Under the pieces are notes generated by a model. It was not told where the DNA came from, searched no databases, and saw only the letters and a list, made by a program, of their open reading frames with translations. From NCBI RefSeq assembly GCF_000499845.2, contig NC_023756.2, positions 33,541,406 to 33,605,405 of the forward strand: DNA of 64,000 nt, written 5' to 3'. Position 1 is the first letter of the stretch, and each line of letters starts with the position of its first letter. Of the stretch, positions 11,070-22,659 are shown piece after piece. Origin of the DNA: Phaseolus vulgaris (lineage: Eukaryota > Streptophyta > Magnoliopsida > Fabales > Fabaceae). The translations under genes and the position numbers were made by a program.

Positions 11070-11360
11070 TTATTCATATTATTAATATTTATTAATATAA
11101 TTCATATTATTAATATTATTATTATTATTAATATTATTATTAATATTATTATAAATATTATTAATATTATTATAAATATTATTAATATTATTATAAATAT
11201 TATTAATATTATTATGAATATTATTAATATTATTATGAATATTATGAATATTATTATTAATATTATTAGTATTATTATTAATATTATTAGTATTATTATT
11301 AATATTATATTCATATTATTAATATTATATTCATATTATTAATATTAATATTGTTAATAA
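11070..11360. repeat. Compound (ATT)n microsatellite
   Basis: Almost 300 bases of ATT/AAT triplets with regular higher-order units (for example TATTATAAATATTATTAA repeated four times). It starts exactly at the Helitron 5' border. The isoleucine-rich open frame on the minus strand is an artefact of the triplet repeat. Confidence 0.9.
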
Positions 11361-14300
11361 TAATAAGTATAATAAAAATGATAATCATACTAAAGCATTT
11401 TCAATAGGTATGTAGTGAATGTAAATGAGCATGTGGAGAGGAGTAACAAAGAACTTTTTGTGAATGGATGAAAGTGACACTATGGTAAAGGAAAATTTGT
11501 CACTTTTAATGACGGTTCCTCATGAACCATCATCATTTCTCAATTCCATCACTTTTAATGACAATTTTGTGCAACCATTATCATTTTTTTGAAATTTTAA
11601 ATAACTATTGTCGTTTTTATACTATATGATTTTTAACGACATTAATCATCATTAAAAATTCCACTACTTCTTCTTACGATAGTGCTTCCTCAAACGTATG
11701 TTTTTTTGTCGTTGGTTGCCTACTTTGTACTAGTGATTACTTTAACCTTATCATATTATTTAAGTTTAGTGGTGTATTTAATTACCCCATTATTATTATT
11801 TTATAAATTTTATTTATTTATTATGAGCTTATAATTTTTTTTTGTATTTTATCATTGTTATTTTTTTAATGTTTATACGATTTATTGATGATTAAATTTC
11901 TAATTGAGAAATATAATTTATATCATTATATAAATGATATATTTTTATAATTATTTTTTATTTCACTTCTAATAATAAGGTAATCTTATCTTTTTAATAA
12001 AAACTATTTGGATAACTCTTTAACTAAAAAAAGCTTAATTAAGTTTCAAGTTTCTCATAATTTTTGGTTTATTGAGTACGCAAGAAAAGGTAGTGAACTT
12101 TGGTCCTTCACTATCTTCACACATAACTCCAACTTCACGCTTTCTTTTTCGTTTCCGTTCATCATTATCTAAACAATAAAAACTTTTTGTCACGATAACC
12201 ACAAAACTACATTGTTTAATATTAACACAAAATAACAAGTAGACACAAGATAATATCTAGAGACAACTAAGATAACAATCATGTCATCCAATTAACAAAA
12301 AAAATTAGACTATAGATATTCAATTGAAAAATATAAAATTTTAAAGTACTCAATAGAAAAAAAAAATTATAGGAACTTAATTGAAAATACTTAATTAAGC
12401 CACTAAAAATTCCTTCATCCCCGTCCTTACAAAAGTATTCATGATTTTGTTAATATATAAAAAATGCATATAGACGTACAACGCAGGTAAAATAGTAAAC
12501 CAATTCAATATGTTAAGAAATTAATATATTGATAAAGTCTAAAAAATATGAAAAAAATAATAATAAAATTTGTGAAAAAAAATTGAATTGTAAAATTTGT
12601 AAAATGATAATAGTTGTGTGGTAGAACATATAATTAGTTTTATTATTTATTATATATACTTTTCTTTCTTTATATGTCAATTAAAACTGGATGATTTTTT
12701 AAATATAAAAAAGAAATGATTCTCTTAATAAAATATAAAAAAGACTAATTAAAATAAATGAATGAAGTAATTTATAAAGTTACATTAAAAATTTCAATAA
12801 TGTACAAGGCTGATTAATCATAATAACATGCATGAGAGAATCTTGGCATATTTTAATATTCCTTTTCAAAATGCAAAATATAGACACCTAATAATGGTAA
12901 ATGGTTATGCTATTTTAGGGTTATTTAAACATCTATAAGTGAAAAAATATTATGTCACAATTTTTAAGTTAGATCTATTCAGACAAGACATAGAGAGTAT
13001 AGTAACAATATTAAAAATAAAACAAAGAGATTTATATTGAATTATATCAAATTTTTTCTTTTATTTTCTATTTTTTTCACTTTGGTGGCAAATGCAAATA
13101 AGTTGTAGAAGCTTTCATATTGGTTGACTCACTTGCTCTATTGATTTTCTATGACTGGTTTTGTACATTGGTCGTTTCTGTCTTATTGAATTGAGTTTCA
13201 TTCTTCATTGAGATTAGCGGTCTAAACCTCACAATTGTTTTTAAAATTGATATTGTGGTTATTTTTGTGGATCTAAATAATGACAATGCATGAATGTCTC
13301 ATTTAAATTATTGTTGATTACTTATTAATTGTTATTAGTTACTTGTTATGTGTTATGTTATTTAAATATATAAATTTAAAATTTTGAATATCCAAATTAA
13401 TTGTTAAAATTAATTTATTATTATACATGAATGTTAATTATATTTTTAAAATTAAAATTAAAAACTTAGAAATATAGAAAACGATAGGGACTAATTAATT
13501 ATTTTAGTTTCTATCAATGACTTAATTAAGTCACTAGTTTGTTTATAATTTTAGATATTATATTATAGATATTTTGTATGATATATTTTAGGAAAATTAT
13601 ATAGAAAATTTTAATTGTTCATAGAAGTAAGTTGTATTATAATATATTTCGGTGATATTGTATGTTTGTGTTCTACTAATTTTATTTATAATAAGTATTA
13701 TTGATGCATACATTGAATGAACCTTAATTCTTGTTTGAGATTTAGTGCAAATGGGTAAACATTAATTATTTGTACTAAATTTTGAATTGTACATTTGGAG
13801 AATTTGGGAAAATTATTTTTCATAATTTGGTAAAACATACACATTGAAAATCTATCCTTAAATTTGATAAACTTTCGGTCCAAACTATTTTGTGAAATGA
13901 CTTAGTATGACTTGATTATCTTATATTACTACAGGATGGATTATTAAGGAGAGGATGTAGGTTGACTTATATCCTCGTTCGAATAAGCTGTTAGGCCTAA
14001 GTGCTGCTAAATTTAGCAGCTACTTGGGACTAATAGCTCAATGTCATGTATCTATTATCATTCCAACATGATATGAAGTTGAAGAGACGAAAAAAACCCT
14101 AATGTGGTAGAATATTTAGGTATTACATCCATTTTACCACCTTGTTAGTTAATTTGGTTATTATCTGGCATTCTTAATTGGTTATTACTTTATATGTCTT
14201 TTTTTCTACTACAAAATTTTGACATTCCAAATATTGATGTGATAAAAAAGGTCTTATCAACCATTGCACAAAGTGGAGGAATTTCAGGACTTTTTTGACA

Positions 14301-14490
14301 TGTAAGTACGTGCTCAGGAAACATACATATGACAGTCCTTGTGTCAAGTACCAAATAATTAAGGAGGATTGCATGTAGTTTTGTGCCACTTGATTGGATA
14401 TGTCTTGGCAGGTTAGTTTTTTACAACTTTTGTACTTAACAAATTTCTATTGACAAATTTTGGTTGTCTCATATTTTTATTTGCATTGTA
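11361..14490. other. AT-rich stretch, no gene seen
   Basis: No coding evidence. 11490-11670 has repeated CACTTTTAATGAC-like words resembling the end of a DNA transposon, but no paired terminus was found. An 18-bp perfect palindrome lies at 14003-14020. Confidence 0.5.
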
Positions 14491-14502
14491 GGGGGGGGGG
14501 GG
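14491..14502. repeat. Poly(G) run
   Basis: Twelve consecutive G in an otherwise AT-rich region. Confidence 0.95.
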
Positions 14503-14564
14503 TGGTATGAAATGTGTCTTAGCACAGCCTAAGGTGTAATTGGTAAGCAACCCGCTTAAGAGTC

Positions 14565-14815
14565 TTTCACTAAACGAGTTTTAACATCTCTCTAGGACAA
14601 GTATTCTTACACCTCTCCAGGTACACCGAGTTTTAACACCTATCTAGGAACATGTATTCTTCACCTCTCCAGGTACACAAGTATTCTTGCACCTCTTCAA
14701 GTCACCAAATATTCTTACACCTCTCAGGTCCATAAGTATTCTCTACCTCTTTAAGCACACACAAATATTCTTACACCTCTTTAGGTCACCAAGTATTCTC
14801 TACATCTCTAGGCGA
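14565..14815. repeat. Degenerate short tandem repeat
   Basis: The words AAGTATTCT / ACACCTCTCCAGGTACA recur about every 30-40 bases with drift. The context to about 15300, including a TATATAG sequence near 15065, resembles a decayed LTR, but no second LTR was found. Confidence 0.6.
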
Positions 14816-17654
14816 CCAATCCTAATTTTCCTTGAGATTAAAACCTCTTAATGATTAAGAAAACACTCCCTATAGAGAGAACAATGAAAGCTCACAGGGT
14901 ATACTTCATAGAGTGAAAGATCCAAAAGGTTTAGCACACAATCCAACTCACTAGATGCTCTACGAAGCAGATATAATATGTACACAAAAAAAACTCTCAC
15001 ACATACTTGTATGTATTGTTTCTATATCACTGTTTTGTATGTTTCTTCTTTTCCTTCTAGATGTTTATATAGTTGCAGAATGTGACCATTGAAACTTCAT
15101 GTATTCTCTTTCTTCAAGCATTCGATAGACGCTTGAAATGGGATCTAATTGATTCTTCTGCGTCTTGAACGTGTAAGACAATTCAATTTGTTTCTATTTA
15201 TTCCTCATAAATGGTCGTTGTATCATTAATCTTAATTCAATCGGTTGATGAAATCTGCCACATTGTTCCTTCATCAATGCAGTAGACGCTTAAATAGGAA
15301 ACATTTGTTGTGATGCAATTTGTGTGTCTCTTTAGCATACATTTGCACTTTAAATTCTTTCTTTATCTGTATAAATTAACTTTGAGGCTTGATACCTCTA
15401 TATTTGAGTTTTTGCTACTTCTTTCTCATTTTAGTGTAATAGACAAACAAACTTGTTTAAATTTGACTATTATGTGATGTATTGGATGATAGTCATTATT
15501 TAAGTAGATATAATTGAGTCATTGACAAAAATAACATCATAAAATGATTTTTATTTTACCTTCATGGTCATGACATAATTACATGAGTGAAATGCTTAAG
15601 ATATTTAACAATCAATCTCCGTTGTCCCAATATAAGATCCAAAAGTTGAAAAAATATATATGCTACTTTCCTTCCAATATGATAGTTTAATTTTTTTTGT
15701 TGATAAATTTTTCAGGTTAAAAAAATATGATTTTGTATAAATTTTTTAGTTGAAATATTTAATTATTGTTATTTAGATTTTTCTTTAGATTTTATTTGAA
15801 GCTAAAATTAATATTATTTAAAAAAGTTCAAAAATTATCTCACACCATGCTGGATGGATAATTCTTAGAGAGAGAGGTTTTCATCTCTTTCAACCCTGTG
15901 GTTTCTATCTTGATGAATATCACAGTGTCTCTCAATCGTTGGCAAAAATGCAGCTTAATAATGTAAAACAACATTACATTGGTAATTTGGTGGGGAGTAA
16001 TCTATTCACACTTTTGAGATCATCACTTTCAGAATATGGAAAGTGCACATATTAGCGATCACGTATAAAAAATTGTTCTATTCAATTGTAAAATATTCTT
16101 CAATCTTTTTATCTTTATTAATTAGGTTTTTAATTCCACTTCTCCCTTTTGCTTTTCCACCCTCTCTTTTGACCAGCAAAGCTTTACTTAGCGAAACAGC
16201 AAAGGAAGCAAAACAGAAAAAAAAAACAATAATATATATATATATATATATATTTATTTTCGTACGTTAATATAGTCTCACATCACTGAGAAGTCGAAAT
16301 CAAGGTCAGATTATATACTCCCTCCCAAGCCACCGAGATGGCTTTTAAAGACAAAACCATAATGAAACACTGAACTCCAAAGCGGACAATACCTCAGATG
16401 CAATGATTGACTCTAACGATACTTTCTCTCATACTTGTGTTTGAAATATATATATTATGTAAAGTGCTTTTTGATTTAAGTTTAACGTGAAAAACGTATA
16501 CTGGTGCATAGCAAGAGGGGGAATTATGCATGAGTCAAAAGGAAGTTGAAATGACAAAAGTTAGGGAAAAATAAGTTACAAAGAGACTTTGTTATCTAAC
16601 CAGTAATTGTATCTTCTGGTTTATGTGTTACCCTATTTAGTCTATATCATCCACAATGAATTTTCCCTTAAAGGAAACTAAACTATAGTGTCTACAAAGA
16701 TATCTCTTTGCATATAAAGGTTCATTAATGTGCACTTTCCATCACGAATCTCACTTATAATCTATATGATAACTAAAAGATAACAGTTAATTTTTAAAAT
16801 TTTGAATATCCTACATATTCTTAATTATATCTATGTATACTGTATCACATAGTTAATAAGTTAATGGCTATTTATGTATGATTTATTTTTTTTGCATTTT
16901 GTATTGAGATTCTAAAAAGCACACCAAATAGCGATTGATATGCTTTCCATGTCATGATATTTTTTTCCTTTAGTGTATAATTAATAATTAATGGCCGTAA
17001 AATCTTGGTAGTAATAAGCTCCATGCTAACTGCAAGTTGCATTAATTTAATAATTCCTATTACAAACCACTAATAAAGATTGATTATACAGGGCCTAAGA
17101 CTGAAGCACGATCGTGACTCCAAAGAAATCAGTAACATTGGTAACAATTATATGAGTCATTTGACAAGATCTTGATTAATGTGAAGTCTCCGTGTGGATA
17201 ACGATTATGTAATTTAATAATAATATTATAGGTTAAATATATATTTTTCTCTAAAACTATGAAATTGATTTTCGTTTATTCTAAATTTTATATTATTTAA
17301 GAGTTTTAGTTTAATTTGAGGTTTCAATTTATCTATTGAGTACTTACAGGAACATCTTTTTAAAAAAACTAATAATTTTTAAAAAAACTAACAATTATTT
17401 CATATATAAAAGATTCATTCTAATCATTTTCATATTATAAGTATCTTAATGGTCTAAAGTTTGAATTAGGAAAAAACATATTTAATCCTAATATTATTTA
17501 CATAAATATGTTCTCTCATATATCCTACAAAAATTTAATCCCCATATTTTATTATTTTGTTTTCTTTTTCTCATTTTCCTCTATACCTGCAAATTTGTCT
17601 TAATTTTATATGAATTATAGTTGATAATATATATTATTACAAGTAAATCATTAA
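14816..17654. other. Unassigned AT-rich interval
   Basis: No supported gene. A short (AT)n tract lies at 16230-16252. 16270-16460 is moderately GC-rich and could be an old repeat, but I do not recognise it. Confidence 0.5.
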
Positions 17655-17679
17655 ATAGAAATAAACTTTAATGACAAAA

Positions 17680-17795
17680 AAAATTAGTTGTTATATTAAC
17701 TAAATTAGATACTATTTAAAAGATTGAAAAAATTATTGCTATCTAAATTAGTTTCTATGTTGATAAATAGTTTATAAATTAGTATCTAACTAGGT
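17680..17795. repeat. Left arm of an inverted-repeat DNA element
   Basis: Reverse-complement match to 18079-18237, continuing at 24440-24480 beyond the L1 insertion. Shared words include GTTATATT(A/G)ACTAAATTA and TATCTAAATTAGTTT. Together the arms form a MITE-like or CACTA-derived element of several hundred bases that has served as a landing site for two LINEs. Confidence 0.65.
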
Positions 17796-18063
17796 TTTTG
17801 CTGGTTTTTTTTATGCAGATAAAGTCTCTTATGGGGTCGGGGCTCCTAAATAGTTTGAGTTTTGTTGTGTTAAGTGCTTTACCTCTTAACTTTGCTTTGC
17901 TCTGTTGATTTCTTAAGTTAGAAGTGGTTTATGTATAAGGGTTGGGACACCCCTTAAGTGTCCCATTTTATTTTATTAATTCATTGTTGACACTACAACA
18001 ATTATTGCTTTAGGCAACAGTATAAAACCGTGGTCTAAAGCATTAAAATCGTGGCCTAAAAAA
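17796..18063 (+). mobile_element. Short LINE copy A with 15-bp TSD and extra 3' sequence
   Basis: A 268-bp insertion flanked by the perfect 15-bp repeat AGTATCTAACTAGGT (17781-17795 and 18064-18078) and ending in A-rich sequence. It contains the LINE 3' UTR with the family stem-loop (17944-17964). After the point where other copies end (ATTGYTGA), this copy runs on for about 75 bp. That extension starts CACTACAACAATTATTG and looks like a CACTA-type transposon terminus. The poly(A) comes only after it. Confidence 0.8.
17944..17964 (+). other. LINE 3' stem-loop, copy A
   Basis: Stem GGGACAC / GTGTCCC, loop CCCTTAA, preceded by AAGGGTT and followed by an ATTTTATT-rich tail, as in the other copies. 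Confidence 0.9.
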
Positions 18064-18078
18064 AGTATCTAACTAGGT

Positions 18079-18237
18079 ACTAAGGTTTTAGCTACCAACT
18101 TTAGAATCTAAATAATTGGTAGCTAAAACTTTGGTAGCTAATTAGATACCATTTAGAAACTATTTATCAACAATAAAAACTAATTTAGATACCAATAATT
18201 TTTTAGTCTCTAAAATAATATATAATTTAGTCAATAT
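18079..18237. repeat. Right arm of the inverted-repeat DNA element
   Basis: Pairs in reverse complement with 17680-17795; interrupted at 18237/24432 by the full-length L1 and continuing to about 24480. Confidence 0.65.
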
Positions 18238-18272
18238 TTTTTTTGATCGGCAATAACAAATAAATAAATTTT

Positions 18273-18293
18273 GAACCACTTCAGGGGTGGTTC
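18273..18293 (-). other. LINE 3' stem-loop, copy B
   Basis: In LINE sense: stem GAACCAC / GTGGTTC around loop CCCTGAA, about 30 nt before the poly(A). The stem differs from copies A and C at several paired positions, yet pairing is perfect. Confidence 0.9.
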
Positions 18294-18392
18294 AACCCTT
18301 ATACAAATTGCTCACCACCAAATACAACAGCAGACCGTCAAAACAAACAAACCAACTCCTTGCCCTTACTTAACCTAGAAAGAGAAAAAACT

Positions 18393-21300
18393 TCAAGAAA
18401 TTAACCTCAAGCACTCCAATGGTTCCAAACACCAATCAGAGAAGGAGAAAGAAGCTAACCTGGAATTTGTAGAGACCCAGGACCAAACCTTTACTTGTAC
18501 CAGCGCAAAAACTTCAGACGCATCAACCACTCCTCTTTTGAAAATTATTGTGTTCCTATGACTCCAAATTTCACTAACCACCCCTATCCAAATTGTGTTC
18601 CAAACAAAAGAACCCGTCTTAGAAGGAAGAATCAACCTGAACTGATCGAAGTTAAACCTTGGCTCAATATGAGCCACAAATAGAACCCCAAGCCACCTGT
18701 AGCATAAACACCAAACACGCCAAGCGAAAGTACAACCAAAGAACAAATGACTACACGACTCTTCCTCCTTCCTGCACAGAACGCACCTCAAGCTTTCTAA
18801 CTGCACCCCTCTTCTACTAAGATTAACCCTAGTAGCAAGCTTGTTTTCCAACACCCTCCAAGCCAAAAGAGCTGCAGAAGGCACAACCTTACTCCTCCAT
18901 ATCTTACTAAAAACCGACACAAAATCCGCCTCATTGTCCTTCCTGATAAATTTGTAAGCTGAACTTACTGTAAAAGATTGTAGATCCCCAACCTTCCAAA
19001 CCCAACTATCAGCCTCTCCTGGGGCCACCCCAACCCCAACCAGGAGCTGACCCAACTGCTCCGCCATCGGATTCTCCCACTCAAAGAAAGACCTTCTCCA
19101 AGCTAGTTTCCAAACCCATCTTCCATTAGACCAATACCCACACTCCAACAATTTTGCCTCTTTGTTAGAGCTAATAGAGAACAATCTTGGGTATACATTT
19201 TTCAACGCCTCGCCCTTCAACCATCTATCCTTCCAGAAATAAATATCCTTCCCATCACCTACTTTCCAGTCAAAACTGTCTTCAAAACTTCTCCCCCACC
19301 CCTCCGTCGACCACACTTCCTTCAAATCTTTCCACCAAAGAGAGCAACTCCTATCTTTTCCCTCCACTCCCAGAGATCTCCACCCACCATACTTAGACAA
19401 AAGAACTTCCTTCCAAAGACCGACCTCAACCGAACCCAACCTCCAGATCCACTTCCCCAGCAAAGCCAAGTTAAACAGCTTTGGGTCTATGATTCCTAGA
19501 CCCCTAAACTCACGAGGCTTACACGCTAAGTTCCAAGAAACCCAAGCAATCTTCCTTCCGTCTGCACCCCAACCCCAAAGAAAATCCCTTTGTAACCTGA
19601 TCAACTTCCGTGCCACCCCAGCATGCAATTTGAATAACGACATAAAGAATAGTGGGATGGAAGAAAGCACTGACCTAATCAGACAAATCCTCCCAGCCAT
19701 CGACAAACTTCTTCCCTTCCACCTACTTAATCTCGCCTGCACTTTCTCAAGCACCCCGTTCCAAAACGCGCCGCGTTTATGACTCCCTCCAACTGGCATT
19801 CCCAGGTAAATGAAAGGAGATACAATCGTATCGCAACTAAGAATCGCTGCGAAACGCTGAAGTGTGACCTGGTCCATCCCCGTTCCTCTGATCCTGCTTT
19901 TCGCAAAATTAACCCTTAACCCCGAAGCGAGCTCAAAACATTGCAGGATCGCCTTTAAGTTGAAAACGCTTTTGGTATTCGCTTCACTGAAGAACAAGGT
20001 GTCATCCGCATATTGTAGCATATTTACCTTTACTTTATCCTTTCCAACCTCCAAACTGTCAATCAACTTCTTTTCTTCTGCCACCCTTGTCACCCCAGCT
20101 AACCTTTCCGCCACAATGAGAAAGAGAAAAGGAGCAAGCGGGTCGCCCTGTCGAAGGCCCTTCCTAGGAAAGAACTCCCTAGTTGGACTTCCGTTCACCA
20201 AGACAGACACCGAAGCTGACTCCAAACATCCCTTTATCCACCGAATCCACCGGTCGCAGAAACCCAACCTCCTTAACATATAGTAAATAAAGTCCCATTT
20301 CACCGAATCATAAGCCTTCTCATAGTCGACTTTAAAAAAGATACAGTGCTTTCTCTTCCTCTTGTACTCCTCTAACACCTCATTTGCAATGAGCACACTA
20401 TCCAATAGACCTCTCCCTTCAATAAACGCTGACTGTCTTACATCAATAATTTTTCCAATCACCTTTTCCAGACGCAAGGAGAGCACCTTAGAGATGATTT
20501 TGTACAAGCAACCTACTAGAGAAATAGGTCTAAACTCCCCCAGCTGTTGAGGGTTTTCAACTTTTGGAATCAAACTGAGAAATGACGCATTTGAACCTCT
20601 TGGCCAACAACCAAACCCAGCAAAGTCTTTTACTGCTGACATCACATCCTTCTTTAAAATTTCCCAGCAGGATTTTATAAAGCCAAAGTTGAACCCGTCA
20701 GGGCCAGGACTTTTTGAGCTATCACACCCCCAGATTGCTGCCCTGACTTCTTCTTCAGAAAAATCACTGACTAACGAAACGTTGTCAGCTTCCGAGATAG
20801 AATTGAATCTAACCTTGTCAAGTCTGACCTGACACAAATCGTTCTTGGCGAACCTTTCTTCAAAGAACTCACACACCTTATTTTTTACCTCCTCCTTACT
20901 ATCGCACCATTTGTTATTATCAAAGACTCCGTGTAACTGATTCCTTGCCCTCCTCCATTTTACCGCAGAATGAAAGAACTTTGTATTAAGATCCCCCTGC
21001 TTTATCCAATTTTGTCTTGCTTTCTGAAAAAGAATCGCCTCTTGCTTAGCTTTAACCTCGGTAAGTTTAGCAAAGAGAGACTTTCTTTCATCCCTTTCTG
21101 ACTCTACTAACCCATCTTCCTCATCGCGAGTGTCCAGTTCCTCTAACCTTTTTTGGAATTCCTTACTAGCCTGATTTACGTCTTCGAAGACTTCCCTATT
21201 CCACACCTTTAAGTCAGCTTTTAACTTTTTCAGCTTTTCTTTAAACACAAAAATTCCCCCTCCTGTCACCTTGTAAGAAGACCAACACGAGCACACGAAA

Positions 21301-22085
21301 TCCTTGAACCTGCTATCTTTCAACCACACATCCAAACATCTAAAAGGTTTTGGGCCCCAGTCAACAGAAACTTCTTTCAAAATAATTGCACAATGGTCCG
21401 ATATTGACCTGTTTAAGACGTATTGTTGACTGTTTGGCCAGTACTCCAACCACTCCTTAGATACCAACACCCTGTCAATTCTGCTTTTAACCAAACCATT
21501 GGGCTTGAACCAAGTAAACTTCCTGCCCACCAACGGAATATCTGCCAACTCTAAACTTTCAATGAAATCATTGAAAGCCTTTATTTCTCTAGAATAATCT
21601 GTAATCGCAACCACACTCTTCCTTTTCTCCTGTCTTCTTACAGAGTTAAAGTCTCCAATGATACACCAAGCCTTTGATAATTGACCCTGTCTGAAACCGC
21701 TGATCTCGTTCCACATCTATTTCTTCTCCCGCAAAGAGCCTGAGCAGTAAATATTCACAATAGTAACGTGAATTCCAATGCCCCTCTTCCACACCCCTTC
21801 TAGCACCGAAAAATTCCTACCATTTACAAAACTGGACAACTGAAAAGCCCTGTTGCTCCACATCGTGATTACTCCGCCTGCGCTGTTAACAGCTTTGTTT
21901 TCCACCCAATCCACTTCGTTGGTTCCCCAAATCAGACACACCTTTTCCAAACTGAAATCCGAACACTTCGTCTCCTGTAAACACACCATATCCACCTGCT
22001 CCCTGCTGATCAAATCCCTGACATAATTCCTTTTATTTACCCCGCCTACCCCTCTAATATTCAGACTAAGAATCTTCATTGACAA
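18393..22085 (-). pseudogene. L1 ORF2 polyprotein: endonuclease and reverse transcriptase (one stop)
   Basis: One frame encodes about 1,230 residues, interrupted only by a TAG at 21717-21719 inside the endonuclease. N-terminus: AP-endonuclease fold (LSLNIRG at the start, LQETK near residue 36, SDHCAI near 21390), which nicks target DNA. Centre: reverse transcriptase with FRPISLV, the FKVDYEKAYDSV motif, GLRQGDPLAP and the catalytic YADD (20001-20012, about residue 690). C-terminus: zinc-binding C-x2-C...H-x4-C (CVLCRKEEESCSHLFFGC, about 18730-18785). No RNase H follows. The ATG at 22085 overlaps the end of the ORF1-region frame by 20 nt, so translation may depend on reinitiation or leaky scanning. 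Apart from the TAG, all key residues look intact. Confidence 0.93.
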
Positions 22086-22659
22086 ACTTGCTCCTTTCTT
22101 TCCACATTTTTCTCGTAGTCACACCACCTTGATTAGATAACGAATAAAGACCATTTAAGACTACTTCTTCTAGACCAGGAAACGAAAAACCTGTTTCTTT
22201 CCCTACTCCCCAGACGCTTGCAGCAACATTCTTGTCAGTCTTCACCCAAAAAATCCTGTTACAGTTCTCAATTGCACTGTTAGAAGGGATTAAAGGATTC
22301 GACGAACTACCAGTTTGGTGAACCAAAAACACTTGATCCACTATGGGACGTTCACCTTCGACTTCCCCAACCAAACCCGACAACCTACCCTTCGAAGAGA
22401 CAATATTACCCCCGCCTTCCAAAACATCTTCCGCACCCGTCCCCAACCCCGCTGACAACCCTCCCAGAGAAACGTTTCTCCCACTCTCCTTCGTAGCTGG
22501 ACTTTCAGGCCTTTTCACTTCCTCCTCTTTTTCTAACTTATCCAAATCTGCATGCCCGTTTCCAGTAAAGCTGTGGGAAGTTAACAACTTTGGATGAACT
22601 TTTAATCTCGACCACCCGACAGCTCCTTCTCCCTCCACCTTGGCCCCAGACTGTTCCAC
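22066..22659 (-). pseudogene. L1 ORF1 3' part in a shifted frame
   Basis: A 197-residue frame overlapping the end of the RRM ORF by 58 nt and the start of ORF2 by 20 nt. It is rich in Ser, Gly and charged residues with no recognised domain. Its position suggests it is the C-terminal part of ORF1 separated by a 1-nt indel or a frameshift site in the overlap 22602-22659. Which of the two cannot be told from one copy. Confidence 0.55.

Noticed and set aside
11102..11314. Isoleucine-rich 70-residue open frame
   Set aside because: It is the translation of an (ATT)n microsatellite.
19489..20283. Plus-strand open frames across the L1 RT
   Set aside because: Shadows of the well-supported minus-strand ORF2; no domain of their own.
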